A stretch of 64,000 nucleotides of DNA from Pleodorina starrii. Its lineage: Eukaryota > Chlorophyta > Chlorophyceae > Chlamydomonadales > Volvocaceae. The notes below the pieces were generated by a model. The model was not told where the DNA came from, searched no databases, and saw nothing but the letters and a program-made list of their open reading frames with translations. The stretch lies in contig BRXU01000029.1 in assembly GCA_030267565.1 (NCBI GenBank), forward strand, positions 62,001-126,000, written 5' to 3'. Made by a program: the position numbers and the translations under genes. Below, piece after piece: positions 1-12,047 of this stretch; the stretch's first letter is position 1, and each line of letters opens with the position of its first letter.

Positions 1-1232
1 GGTGCGCACGCGGGGAGGCTTGTGCAGGCTTGTGCAGACGAGCTGTCGCGTGCGACCGTGCGATGAGCGGGGATGGTACGCCAAGTAAGCCAGGTGGGAT
101 ACCGGATCAATGAGGCAAATTTATACCTACGAAGCAGGCAGGGAGCTGGCTAGCACGTCAGCGATGTTCGATGTGCGTGTGTATTCGCAGTACACGCTCC
201 TCAATTTGGGGTACTTCCTCTACGATGCGCCAGTCCGTATGTAATCCAACCTTTCAAGCAACGTCTACAGCTGTCAGCTTGGCCACAGTTGGTAATCTGA
301 ATAGCAGCTATACTGCAGACGCAGGCGCGATGACCGATTGCAACCGACCCCGCTGCCGCACCGACGTGCCTAAGTCGATCCATACAGAACCCTGAGCGTG
401 TCATTATTTGCCTGAGTGTGCTTTGCGCTGACCGTTATGCGTGACCATTGCTTGGGTTTTGTTCCGGGACGACATCTGACACTGCTGATTCCCCAAACGC
501 TTCCTAACAAAACATTCCACAAATACAAAACTCACCTTACTTGAATGTTGAGGGTAGAGTCTCTGATCGGTGGGCCCGCTTGGTGCAGGTCAGAACTCAG
601 TATCACGAGCGTCAGGTGCGCTGGGTCGATCCGTTAAAGCTCTACTGGAACGCCATTTCTTTAGGCCCGGTCATGGACGGCCAGGGACGGCCAGGGACGG
701 CCCGGCGGGCGCCTTGGTGATCCCCAGATATTGCATTTGGATGAGTAACAGCCATCGCAAATTTTGTTTTGCATTATCTAGACCATGCGACGCAAGGAAT
801 CGAGGTGTTGGGCAGGCTGGCCTTATTATAGATAGGGCCGCCCTGACTGGCCCTGTCAGCGCTCCGCGGCTTCCGGCACTAGGTTTTAGGTGTTTATGCG
901 GTCTGACGGGGTAACCATCTGCTGCGCATCTCCCTCAAGCGCTCCAGGTTGCATTGCATTGGTCCGGAATTTCCATGCCAGTGGGTGGCGTGGAAGTGGC
1001 GTGGGTTGCACTGCGTACGGCTGCTGCTGCCGTGCGCGTCGGACGCATGTCGGATAACATGACGATTTCGTTTAGCTTAAAGCCGGCTTTAACTCTTATA
1101 GTGTGATAATCATAACGACATATCGGATCAAAGTGACAGTATCACCGTTGGAACTGAACAGGAACTGAAGGAAGGGCGACGATTGAGAAGACAAATTTCG
1201 CTGCCGCAAACAGCGCTTTTTCACACGGAACC
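1..1232. other. Upstream flank, no gene recognised
   Basis: No open frame here has recognisable protein content or plausible splice structure. The only local structure seen is a threefold 10-base tandem repeat, GGACGGCCAG, at about 675-704. The last few hundred bases should contain the promoter and 5' UTR of glycoprotein gene A, but I see no clear TATA element. Confidence 0.4.
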
Positions 1233-4200
1233 ATGGGAGCCAGTCACTCCGTTAGTCTTCACATCGCATGGGCGTTGCTGATTCTGATTATGGCGCTTGC
1301 GGACGGCCGTCCAGTAGGCAAGTTGTATGGAGCTGTGCGATGTGGGGCGAAGAGCGGTGTTCGCGTTGATGCAGAAACTAGATAGGAATCGAATATGGGT
1401 CCCCGATCTTATGTTGCGATGCTTTGACGTGCAAATCAGGTCGTTACTGTCGTACGGGGCTGAAGTGTGGGGCCCTGACGCTATCCGTGAGGCGCTGGGG
1501 ACCATGGGGCGTCAAAGAATTAAAGAGTGGCACCGTTGGGGACAGAGCCCTGGCTCAGCGCCAGCAGGGGAGAATGGGGTGTTGCTAAAGAAGTGGGGGA
1601 AATGGGTGAAGAGTGTAGGGCGCGCGGCAGGCGTCTTTGAGAGGTGTATGGCGGACCCGATGGTCGAGGTCCAAAGGATCTTTGCGGAAGGTGGTAGGCG
1701 CTAGCCTGCCGCCTAACCGACAATTGTTCGCGGAAACGTCGCAGTTACCATTGCACTACTTTTGGGCGCGACAGGTATTTGGCTTCTGGAAGCGTGTAGC
1801 GCGGCAATCCACGTCGTTGGCACGGGCAGTGCTTGAGGAAGATATCAAATCGTGGTTGGAAACAGATCATTCAGCCACGCACGAATATTTTTGGGCGGGT
1901 AAGGTGCTCCGGATTTTCGAGACTCTCGGATTTGACTACAGGCAACATGTACCCGTGGGTCTTAGCAATGAAGAGAAGGCAAAGGCGATCTTGGGCCTGG
2001 AGATCCCGTTTGACAATTTACTGGCCGAGTTCAGACGTCGCCTTCTGTTGGATTGGAGCTCGGGTAGCCTCGATAGGGACCCGCGGAATTTCCCAGAGTA
2101 TGAGGAAGGGGGTGTGGGACGGGGAGCACCCGGGGTTACCGCGTGTCGGTACCTGAAATGGATGGGTGTGGCGTATTCGTTCTCGGACCACAAACGAACA
2201 TTGGATCACTTGAGGGTGTGTATGCCGAGAAAGCACCACACGGCCCTGATGCGTTTTCGGCTGGGACGTTGGGACTTGGATGTGTCAAGGTTTGCACGGG
2301 GACCGGGTCGGAAACCGCGCGCGGAGAGGATATGTCGGGTGTGCCACGGCGGGTCGGTAGAAGACGAGTTGCACGTATTGATGGAATGTCCGGGCTATAC
2401 GCCATTACGAGAGGCAATAGGCTTCCCTATGGGTAGCAGCATGGTGGATGTGATGGGGACCTTTGACCCGGCGAAACTGGGCAGTCTCTTATCCCAGATT
2501 CAGAAAGCGCGTACCGAGCTGCGTGGTAGCTAACCATACGGCTTATGTTGTCTTAAAGTGCGCCCCTTGACGGATAACCGTTGTGGGGGGACGCATGTTA
2601 CCAGCCATTTTGGCTCGTACACATGTAATGCCTCATGCCTCATGCAAGTTGCAGCTGCATAAGCGCACTAGGGACTTTCTGCTTGCGGACCTGTAAACCT
2701 TATCTAAATTTAAAAATGCGATGCTGATAATACGGTTTTATGCCTGACGGCAGACGCTGGTGGAGCTGAGTCATGGCTGACAGACAGCAATCAGGGAGTC
2801 CAGACCGGCATAACCAGGGCGCCCCAAAATATCCGTGACCTGACAATGCCTAGGCGCCTGAAGGACGCCTCTGTGCCTGCGAATCCGGCCAATTCAGCCG
2901 ACCATGCGAGCAACATGGCAGCCGGCCAACAGCAACAACAACAGCAACCGCCCTCCGGCTCAGGCCAAGGCGTCAACGACATAAGCCACGGCAGCATTTC
3001 AGGTGGGGCAAACTAACTGGCAACCACGGGCAAGCGGGTGCGAGCGAGCACAGTTCGCGGCTGTAAGCTCGCTCTCTCATTGGATGTCCCTTACGCCCGT
3101 GAGCACTGTAAACTGTACGCATCCCGTGTTGGGACTTAAACGGCGAACTTCACCCGTAGCTTATAATTCTCTACTAGCCTATTCAGGGCGGGTGACACGG
3201 CCGCCTTCCTTCTTTTCGGCAACCAACAGGCCAGGCCAACTTAACGACATCAAATCAAGGGACGTCAGGAGCAAGCACCAACGGGAGCTCGGGAGGTCCG
3301 GGCCATGGCAACACTGAAACCTCCGGCAACGTAGGCAACTCGGGTCACTCGGGCAACGGCAATGCCGGAGGCATCGGCAACGGGAACTCGGAATCTTCCG
3401 ACCATAGCAAAGCTGGAGCCTCCGGCGGCAACGGCAACACGGGCAATTCGGATAGCTCGGGACACGGCAGCTCCGACGGCTCCAGCGGCAATGGCAACTC
3501 GGCCAACGGCAACGGCAGCTCGTCCAACGGCAGCTCGTCCAACGGCAACTCCGGAGGCGCTCGCGGCAACGGCAACTCGGAAAACTCGGGCAACGCCCCA
3601 GCAGCGGCGCCGGAACGCGCATGTAACGGCAACTCCCCGCAGTGCCCGGGCGGCGGCAACCCTGGCGGCGGCAACTCAGGTGGCGGCAACCCTGGAGGTG
3701 GCAAGCCCACCGGCGGACCTCCCCGCGGCGATGATCCACGCCCGAGGGACTGGGACAAGGAGAACAACCGCGGCGAGACCGCGTTTGATGATCGCAAGAG
3801 CCCACGTACGGTGAGTGCGATTGGTTTGCGGTCCACACGTGTGCGGTGCGACTAGCTACGGTCACAAGCCGCGTCAGGTGGGCAGGGTACGCCAGCAACC
3901 AAGGTGTTTTGAAGCGCGTGCGTGCGTGCGTGCGTTGGAGAGCCGTTAACTTCCACGATAGCTAAGGCTGCCCAAACCTGAGATGAGGTCCAGTTGTTGT
4001 GGTTGTTACAGCCGGATCCAGACCCTCGTGGGGTGGGTGGAGCCAGCGGGCCAGGTAAGCCGGATGGATTGACCGAAAACAAACGGCTTGCTTGCAACGA
4101 GTTATTAAACTGGCCGCGTGTGCCGTTGGACAGCATCTTTAAACTAAGCCGTCGTTTCGGCTTAAGCTTCCCCGACGCTTCGTCTAGCATGCCCGCCCTG

Positions 4201-6370
4201 AGGGCGTTCTGCTTACTTCCGCATCCTACTGTGTATGTAGTGGTTCGTACTGACCAAGTCCCCTACCTCACCGTGTGGCCGGGTGCCCGGGTCGATTGTC
4301 AGTGGCGTGCGCCCGCCCCCAGCCTCATCGTGTTCCATGAATCTGGTGCCTTCAGTCGGACGCATTGCCATACCGTATGTAAGAATGTAACGCGCAACGC
4401 GCTGCTGTCCGGCCAACGCCCCTCATCATTATGATGGCCCCCACACGCAGGTCGGCTTCCTGGGCCGCTCCGCCAACGTGCGCATCTACCCCAACTACTC
4501 GGACCCGAGCGTGTACCTGCAGCTCCGCTTCGGCAAGATCCAGGAGCTGGACGTCGCCGGCCGGCCCGTACCCGGACACATGGTGCCCTCCCTGGCCGAG
4601 GCCGCCAACGTTACCTTTGCCGCCGGCAACACCACGGTCAACGGAGTCAACATGTCGTACGTCAACGTCAGCCTCGACCCGTTGGGCCATGAGGGGTTTA
4701 CTCTGGCCTGCAAAGCGCGCGGCGGCGAGGACGACGACGGAGGAGCTGCGTTGGAGAGCCTCAAGCCGGCATCGCGCCCGGCTGCTGTTGGACGCCCGCA
4801 CTCCCGGTCGCTGATGATGATGGAGGATGTGGCTCCCGCGCCCATGCCACCGCCATCGTATGCGTACTCGGCCCCGCCCCCGGTTTACGGTGGCGGCGGT
4901 GGCACTGGCGGCGCCAAGCGCCCGCAGCTCACCATTTCGCTCCTTTTCGGATTCGACGACGCGGTGACGCTTCCGTATGGTGACGTGAACATCACTGTGC
5001 CCCGCAACGGCCTCAAGTGGAGTGTGTCGGTCAGGGACTGGTAAGTGCTTCGTTCGTTGATGCTGCGTGCGTTAGGCTCACGCAGCCTGGTCACACATGA
5101 AAGGTGCTGATGCCGTGCACTCGCCGGCGCCGGCGCTACTGCTGCCTGCACCTATTACCATGATATAGGCGCCCTCACCAAATTGGCACCAAATAAATTT
5201 GCGCGACGAAGTAGATACGTGACAACGCCGCGGTCACATGCTGTGAGGCACGCTTGCGGTGCAGGCGATGCAACTTGCTAAGGACAAACTAGCGCTGACG
5301 CAACCCTTGACTGGTTAGAAACGTTATCGATGGCGCTCCAGAGGTCTGTCTCGTGCCACTACGCCTGCCTGCATAAAATCCTCGGAGCCGGGATGCCCCG
5401 CATATATGCGCGCAGGCCCTTTTGCAATGTGAGCAACACGCTGTTGGTATCGCTCGAACTGCTGGTTGCCAACAACGCATCCGCACAGGTGGCCTCGGAC
5501 GCAGGTGGGTGCGTTGGTGCGTCGATCGTGAGCGGGGCCAAAGGACGAGCCCATGGGTGCAAGGCAGCAGCAGGGCACGGCATTGTCAAGCCCGTGCTTG
5601 CCAAGCCCGTTTGCCAAAGGCACATGAAGGGATCCCAGATGCGGTGGTTTGGGAAGAGATTGACCCAGTAGTCCCGCCCCAGGCGGCTGCTGTTTTCAGC
5701 CCTCAGGGCCCGCTTCAGCACGTGCGCAAACCCGATGACTCTTGTTCTCTTCTCAACCCATCCACCGGAACGCTGATGCTGCTGGCAATTTGGGTTCCCC
5801 GGCGGCCGGTTCATTTCCTGGCCTAACTCCACTTTCGCCAAAGTTTGACCGGCAGTATCGCGCCTGCCATGCATGTCGCCCTGCCTCGCACCAGCCAACG
5901 CCGGAACCCAGCAGCTGCGGATCGTGTTGGGATCCGCCTACAACGCCACCCTCGGCTTCCTCAACTACGCCCTGGACGGCGCCGCGGCGGCTTCCGGTGG
6001 CACCACTACCACCGCCAATGCCACCCGGATGCCGGTCAATGTGACCCTGCTGGGCCAGGGCGAGCAGGGCGTGACCACGGTGGCGATGGGTCTGCCCAAC
6101 CCCGAGGCGTACGGTGTCAGCAGCCGCAGCGTGTGGTACGACCCCACACAGACCACCACTTCGATTTACCTGGCAGTGAACGACCCGGGGAACGCCCTGG
6201 TGACCTATCGGACGGTAGCCGTGCAGAATTCGGGCAATGTGACCACTGACAGCACGGCCGTTGGCGGAAGCGGCACGGGTGCAGCCACGGCGTTGCGCAC
6301 CACGCTGTGGACCATCCTCGCGGCAGTGCTTTTGGGTATGTTCATGGGGAGGCACCAGATGAGGCCGTAG
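1233..6370 (+). CDS. Secreted Gly/Asn/Ser-rich glycoprotein A (tandem family, 676 aa)
   Basis: Function unknown. Six exons: 1233-1317, 2754-3002, 3269-3810, 4451-5040, 5416-5504, 5895-6370 (2031 nt, in frame). Exon 1 encodes a signal peptide with hydrophobic core AWALLILIMALA, so the product should enter the secretory pathway. Residues about 112-270 are Gly/Asn/Ser-rich (GNGN, SSNG, then GGGNPGGGN repeats). Residues about 293-640 form the shared family region, starting VGFLGRSANVRIYPNYSDP, with many N-glycosylation sequons (NVTF, NTTV, NMSY, NVSL, NITV). The last ~25 residues are hydrophobic (LWTILAAVLLGMFMG) with a short basic tail, suggesting a membrane or GPI anchor. Intron 1 uses a GC donor (TAG|GCAAGT) and carries a LINE. 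Exon phases match those of copy B at 9650-12047, which supports the model. A wall, extracellular-matrix or surface role is inference. Confidence 0.8.
1318..1325 (+). repeat. Target-site duplication, left copy (GCAAGTTG)
   Basis: GCAAGTTG occurs immediately before the LINE fragment and again immediately after it. This left copy is also the GC-type 5' splice site of intron 1 of glycoprotein gene A, so the insertion fell precisely at the exon-intron boundary. Confidence 0.85.
1326..2643 (+). mobile_element. 5'-truncated LINE (non-LTR retrotransposon) in intron 1
   Basis: About 1.3 kb nearly identical to the LINE on the minus strand at 50.5-53 kb. It starts inside the reverse-transcriptase ORF, at the segment beginning MELCDVGRRAVF, and ends in a short tail of CATGCCT repeats. 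It is flanked by the 8-base duplication GCAAGTTG. 5' truncation, a repeated 3' tail and a target-site duplication are hallmarks of target-primed reverse transcription. It lies in sense orientation inside intron 1 of glycoprotein gene A. Near identity with the other copy (for example ARID versus ARTD, and ELRGS versus ELLGS at the C-terminus) implies a recent insertion. Confidence 0.9.
1327..2533 (+). pseudogene. LINE ORF2 C-terminal fragment, frameshifted
   Basis: C-terminal part of a LINE ORF2, downstream of the catalytic YADD region, so it has no active-site motif. Two bases are missing near 1680, where it has three T where the copy at 50.5-52.2 kb has five. This breaks the frame: one segment reads to about 1704 and the rest is open to 2533. 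The second segment carries the cysteine/histidine motif CRVCHGGSVEDELHVLMEC, typical of the C-terminal zinc-finger-like region of many LINE reverse transcriptases. It cannot encode a functional enzyme. Confidence 0.85.
2644..2651 (+). repeat. Target-site duplication, right copy (GCAAGTTG)
   Basis: Second copy of the 8-base target site directly after the LINE tail. Joining the two flanks restores a short intron 1 that starts GCAAGTTGCAGCTG and runs to the acceptor at 2753. Confidence 0.85.
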
Positions 6371-7854
6371 ATAGGCAGCCCGGCGGTTGTCACCTTTGTG
6401 CTTCGCAGTGGCTAGGCTGCTGCAGCGGTGCGGCGGTGCGGCAGCACCGGCGGCGGCGGACGGCGCCCACTCATACTGCGGCGGCGGCCGCGGCGGCGGC
6501 AGTCGGCGGCGTCCGCGGGTGGTGGAAAGGTAGAGTCGTCGCTTGGCTAACTTGTACTATGGTGCAGGTGGGGTCTGCGTGGGAGCTCGCGTGCCAACTA
6601 CTGTGGTGGGCTAGCTGTACATATCTTCGCAGGAGTGGCATGGGCTGCGTGCTGGGGAAGCGCGTGCCCCGCCGCGATCCTTTCATGCCTTTCATATAAT
6701 TACCAACTCTTGTACCTGATGGTGGCTCTTGAGCATCTATTTGTACTGCGTCGCCTTCTTGGATAGTCGGGAGGCTCATTCATGCGCTGTGTGCCTTGGT
6801 CGCCGTACGCGCCTCTGCCGCCGTACGTGCCTCCGCGCATTTTATCTTACATACGCGTTTTGTATGTGTGATCTTGTGGTGCTTTGGTGTTGCGCTTTAA
6901 GTGAACATTCAGCGGGCCAGAACTAGCCGGGCATTCATGACAGCCAACCGCGCCTCCTGTTGGCTGGCACGTAACTGGCTGGGAAGGATGATTGCCCGCA
7001 TGCTGGATCTCCAACTTGCGAGTGGCGGGCGCGCGGTCGCGAGAGAAATACCGTTGCTGAATGGGTCCAGGTGCCGCTGCGGGAGCAAGTTCGGGGTTCC
7101 ATCCGGGGGCTATCCACGCCACGGCAATGGGGTACTCATGATTGGGCACTGTGTTGCCGAGGAGGCATCGATGCTGCAAAGGGGCATTCCGATGCCAAGT
7201 CGGAATCGGATGCGCCGTTCTGCTGCCTGTCACCACATACACGGCGGGGATGGCGCTTCATGTCTGGGGTTACGAAGAGCACCGGCAAGGAAAGCGATTG
7301 GTGTCTGCTAGCTGTAGGACGAGCGTTTGGTGCGTGCCTACGCGGCTTTTGAGGCATGGGTTTCGAGCGCTAACATTTGGAACTGATATGCAGAATATTT
7401 ACGGGATGGTTGCGGCCGCGTTGGGGTGAGGTTTGTGCGCGGGTCGGTTGTGTTGGCAGCTCACGTGACGGCGGTCACCTTGAGTCGCTGGAATCTAGCA
7501 TTGCTGGTGATCAACGCTGTTTGCGAGGTGACTTAAATGTGCGTACTCCTTTCCTCTGCACGCGTCATTAGCGTGGCGAGCGTATATACGTAGTAGGGTT
7601 GGGCACGTGCATTATTGCGCGTGCGTGTGAATAAAATATGCCCGGCTGTGGGCAATATAGCTTGGCCCCCTGGGAGCATCGCCTGCAAGCAAATACCACT
7701 GGTGTACGATCGCGACGACCGTATGAAGTCGGAATTATGTCGCGTCAATTCCATCTCCCCAGGCGCGGCGATCAGGCTAATTAGGCTGCTGGCTCTCATT
7801 GAGGACCGCGTGCTGCAGCATCAGCACTTCAGCAGCATGTTGTACTTTGTCCAG

Positions 7855-7916
7855 CTGTCGGCTTGGACGCCATGGCTGTCGGCTTGGACGCCATGGCTGT
7901 CGGCTTGGACGCCATG
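7855..7916 (+). repeat. 21-base tandem repeat, three copies
   Basis: The unit CTGTCGGCTTGGACGCCATGG is repeated almost perfectly three times; the last copy lacks its final base. A 21-base unit keeps the reading frame, but no supported gene includes it. Confidence 0.9.
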
Positions 7917-8764
7917 CTGGCTACGGAGAGCGCAATCCGTTAAGCAAGCCCTTGTTGAGATTCCTGAAGGCCTGCGCTGAGCAAGGCGCGCAAGTGGCAT
8001 GGAGAGCTCACGGCCGCGCTTCATCAAAGACACGACTGCGCCGAAAAGGCGGGGGGGCGGCCACGCGGTTTTCTTATGTGTAACACGTTTGTAGACAGTC
8101 TTGCCTTCTGTCTGGATCCTGGCATGGTTGAAAGGCTTATGTCTTCTGTTATCTCGGTGGCTGGACACGGCTCGACGTGGTTGGGTTATCCCAACTAGGT
8201 GTCTTGTGCTTGTCTGGGCGGGGTTGGAGCTGCTGGCATGCTGGCACGTCTTCCCTACCTTGCCGGAATGGCTGTTGAAGCTGTCGTGTCCGAGCCGCCT
8301 GTAACGTTTCCCCAAATGGCCCAAGTCCCGTTTGTTTGGTGGGGATTCGGGAACCCACCAAACGCCTTACACGCCGCTTCATGAGCTTCCTTTGTCCTCG
8401 TCCCACCCACCACACCCCGCCCCTCGCCCTTTCACTGGAGGCCGGGCAGCTTGCTACGGTACCCCCGAGGGGCTCTGGCGGTACCCCGTCGCGTCAATGG
8501 CCAATGGCGGCGGCATGGAATGGATGAGGGACGCAAGGCTCAGCAGCTGTCGGGCTGGCTGGGGTTGGAAGGAAGTGGAGCCGGAGCAGGTTCGGCTGCA
8601 GGTCGCGGTCAAGTTACTGGTACCCCGCCGGGACCCACTTCCACGTTTGTTGGCACGCGTCACATCACAACACGGCGTTATCTCAATCGTGTTTCTGGTC
8701 CTTTCTCTCCCCCCCCAGGCTCGCTCATTCCTGTCTGGGGGGCTTGTGCTGTCTGGTCTAGGTG

Positions 8765-8850
8765 TGTGTCTCGGCTATCCTGGTCGCTTCCGGTGCAGTG
8801 CACGGCCAGCTGGCCCGTTGGCTCTATTCCTTAGCCCACTGTCACAACCA
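8765..8850 (+). repeat. Dispersed repeat, copy 1
   Basis: About 80 bases running through CTGGTCGCTTCC and CACGGCCAGCTGGCCCGTTGG to a CACAACCAC end match the reverse complement of 17327-17410. A shorter related stretch (GCAGTGCACGGCCAGCTG) recurs at about 8935-8953. Element class unknown. Confidence 0.65.
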
Positions 8851-9649
8851 CACACCACCGCTGCGGGATTGCTGCCTTTTGGGGGGCGCAGGCTGTGCCT
8901 TCCTTAGCCTTCCTTCCCCTTGGCTGCATCCGCCGCAGTGCACGGCCAGCTGACCAGCTGTCCTACCCTCTTAGATGACAGTTCGGGCCGACGGGCTGAA
9001 GCCCACTGCAACCGAGCGAGCGCTGACCCTGCATATAGTACTGAAGCGCTGAAGGAGGCAGGGCTGGAAGGTCTGGTGGGAAAGCTAGGCAACTGCGTGT
9101 AGAAGCGTTACAGCTGAGTCGTTTGTGAGCGCGGCTGTCCGTGCCCTCTTTAGGCACACGCGCGAGCCTGTTCAGCGCAGATGAAGGACTGTGAGTTTGC
9201 CTCTTGCAAAACCCAATACCTCCATACGAGCATCATGTGAACACCTTCGCTTATGCAAAGCTGGGCTGCACATAGCCGTCGTGAGCCCTTTCAGACGCCA
9301 CGTCGTGCATGGTCATGTGCAACGTCAACGGCCACCTGCGCTGACGCTGACACCTCCGTTATCAACATGCACAGAACAACAAAAAACAACTAAAGGTTTT
9401 AGGCATTTCGTATACTTGTAACAGGTATATACCGACAGCTCCGTTCGTATGTCGGTCAGTACCACCGTACACGAAAGCCTGTGAAGGGCAATCGAAGAAC
9501 GGCTATGAACTCTACATAAATCCGTCATTTTATAACACACCACAACTGAGTTAATTGCCTTACATACATGTCCGGAAAAAAGGTCAACTGACGATTGAAC
9601 AGCCTTTGACAGTCGCATCACATAACACCAGGGTAGATCTTTGACGAAA

Positions 9650-12047
9650 ATGCGCCTCAAATCCGTGATTGCGCTCATCGCAGTTGTGCTCCCGTTTATG
9701 CTTGTCCTCGACCTGCCGTCGACAGCCGCATCTGGTGAGCTGTGCAGCTGGCTCCGCTGCAATCGCTGCGCCCTCTTTGCAACATAACTCCTCATAACAT
9801 GTCGGACATGTCCATAGCCTAATGCTGTTGTTTGGCTCCTGCCCTGATGGCCCCCTCTTAAACAGGCCCTGGGCAGGAAGGGCAGGAGAACCGACGGCCG
9901 CGCAGCGACGACCCGCGTTCGAGGGACTGGGGTGCTCCAAACGAACGTGGCGAGTCCGGTTACGATGATCGCAAGAGTCCGCGCAAGGTGGGTACTGCTG
10001 AGGTAGAAGGTCGGCCATGACTGCAACAGCCGGTGAAGGGCTACTGGTAACAAGTGATACGTAAATGATGATATGTAACACTCTCGGCAACCAATCCCGG
10101 ATCGCTCCCTTGCTCCGCCCGCCTCCGCCATTTGTCCCAACACGCAGGTCGGCTTCCTTGGCCGCTCCGCCAACGTGCGCATCTACCCCAACTACTCGGA
10201 CCCGAGCGTGTACCTGCAGCTCCGCTTCGGCAAGATCCAGGAGCTGGACGCCGCCGGCCGGCCCGTACCCGGACACATGGTGCCCTCCCTGGCCGAGGCC
10301 GCCAACGTTACCTTTGCTGCCGGCAACACCACGGTCAACGGAGTCAACATGTCGTACGTCAACGTCAGCCTCAACCCGCTGGGCCGCGAGGGCTTCACCT
10401 GGAATTGCAGCGCTGGTGGCGGCAGCGACAACAGGCCGCGCCGTGGCCACCACTTACTGTCTCGGCGCTCTCTTCTTGGTAGCTCGAGTACGGGTCTCCC
10501 TTCCGGCGCCGCTGCGCCTCAGGTCAATGTGTCGCTGCTGTTTGGGCTCGACGGCGCGCTGACTGTACCGTATGGTGACGTCAACATCACGATCCCGCCC
10601 AACGGCCTCAAGTGGACGGTGTCGTACGCAAACTGGTGAGTACGGTCCGCACATACAATACCGTACGACAACCGCCCGTGGTGCGTGCATGGCTGCGTCC
10701 CGCCCTTCGTGGATCGCTCGGGAAAGACACATCAAGCTATTGGCGCGTCACGGCGCGGCGTCGGCGAACGTACGGCGCATACCCCGGTATTCGTACTTTA
10801 ATCGCTGACCTGGCGAGCCGTCGGGCCCACAAATGCGCCTCACTTATTGTCCAAGCATGGGCCTCCGCAATGACCCCAACGGCCTTGCCCCGTGTTTGAT
10901 AAGTTCGTTGTGATAGTGTCGCCGCTCATTGCATTACCACGACTAAATCTGTAACCAAATCTCTTAGCTGTGTTGTGAGTCGGTGTCACTGTCACACATG
11001 CGTCCTGTGCCGAGCCGTGTCTTCGCTGTGGTTCGTATTTCTTGCCCCGTGCCGAGCCGAGCCAGCTGCGTCGTGTTGCCTGTCCCGTGGAGAACCTGGA
11101 CCGCCTTCATTCACCGCCTGTTTCGCTTCCCGCCCCGCAGGCCCTTTTGCAATGTGAGCAACACGCTATCGGTGTCACTGCAGCTGCTGGTTGCCAACAA
11201 CGCATCCGCGCAGGTGGCCTCGGACGCAGGTGGGTGCGTTGGTGCGTCGATCGTGAGCGGGGCCAAAGGGCGAGCCCAGGGGTGTACGGGCACGAACGGA
11301 TGCGGATGGGAAGTCAGTTACGTGAGGGCGGAGAACTGAAGGAGCGAACGTTCCGGCAGGGAAGGCTCACGGCGCGCTTCGCCGCGGAAGTCTTGCAGCC
11401 GCTGGCCGCGGCGTGACTGCGTAATAGCTCAGCAGGGCGCGCTAGAAACGCGCAGATTTATCCTCCCCTGGAGGCATCAGTCGTAGCAGTGCTGCAGTGG
11501 GCGGGTTGGTCAGGGCGGTGCGGTGCGCCCAGTCCTAGGGCCTCCCTTCGACGACGTAACTTGCACTAAGCGAGCCCCCGCCCCCTTGCCGTTTCCCGGG
11601 TGACCTCCCTTTCCCGCAACAGCCAACAATGGGACCCAGCAGCTGAGGATCGTGTTGGGATCCGCCTACAACGCCACCCTCGGCTTCCTCAACTACGCCC
11701 TGGACGGCGCCGCGGCGGCTTCCGGTGGCACCACCGCCAATGCCACCCGGATGCCGGTCAATGTGACCCTGCTGGGCCAGGGCGAGCAGGGCGTGACCAC
11801 GGTGGCGATGGGCCTGCCCAACCCCGCCGCCTACGGTGTCAGCAGCGGCAGTGTGTGGTACGACCCCACGCAGACCACCACGTCGGCGTACCTGACGGCG
11901 GATGACCCGGGGAACGTCGCCACCGCCACTTTGACCACGACGGTCGAGTCGGGCGGGTCTGGATCTGCGGGGTCGCTGCGGGCGGGTGTGTGGACGGCCG
12001 CCTGTACGACGCTGCTGAGTGCGCTCGTGAGGAAGATGATGCTGTGA
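9650..12047 (+). CDS. Secreted glycoprotein B (tandem family, 402 aa)
   Basis: Function unknown; tandem paralogue of gene A. Five exons: 9650-9734, 9866-9987, 10148-10635, 11141-11229, 11623-12047 (1209 nt, in frame). Exon 1 gives a signal peptide with core VIALIAVVLPFMLVLDL. Exon 2 is a short basic/acidic linker ending DDRKSPRK, equivalent to the end of exon 3 of gene A. The whole Gly/Asn/Ser-rich domain of A is missing. The family core starts VGFLGRSANV, carries a dozen or so N-glycosylation sequons and the motif FTWNCSAG, and ends in a weakly hydrophobic tail with KMML. Phases of all introns equal those of A, and parts of the introns are also alike (after 5504 and after 11229), so the duplication or later exchange is recent. 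The C-terminal anchor is less convincing than in A, so B may be freely secreted. Confidence 0.82.

Larger units (their letters stand above)
6371..9649. other. Intergenic spacer between glycoprotein genes A and B
   Basis: No gene supported. It holds the 3' UTR of gene A and the promoter of gene B. TGTAA polyadenylation-type motifs occur near 8079, 8300 and 9417, but none is close enough to the gene A stop to assign with confidence. A threefold 21-base repeat (7855-7916) and one copy of a dispersed repeat (8765-8850) lie here. Confidence 0.4.

Noticed and set aside
3179..3898. Minus-strand frame of 239 codons opposite glycoprotein A exon 3
   Set aside because: Mirror of the GGC-AAC repeats (Cys/Arg/Ser runs). 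The plus-strand reading joins cleanly to flanking exons in phase.
9325..10453. Minus-strand frames of 285 and 289 codons over glycoprotein B
   Set aside because: They run opposite the signal-peptide exon and the conserved core exon of gene B, whose reading is supported by paralogue A.
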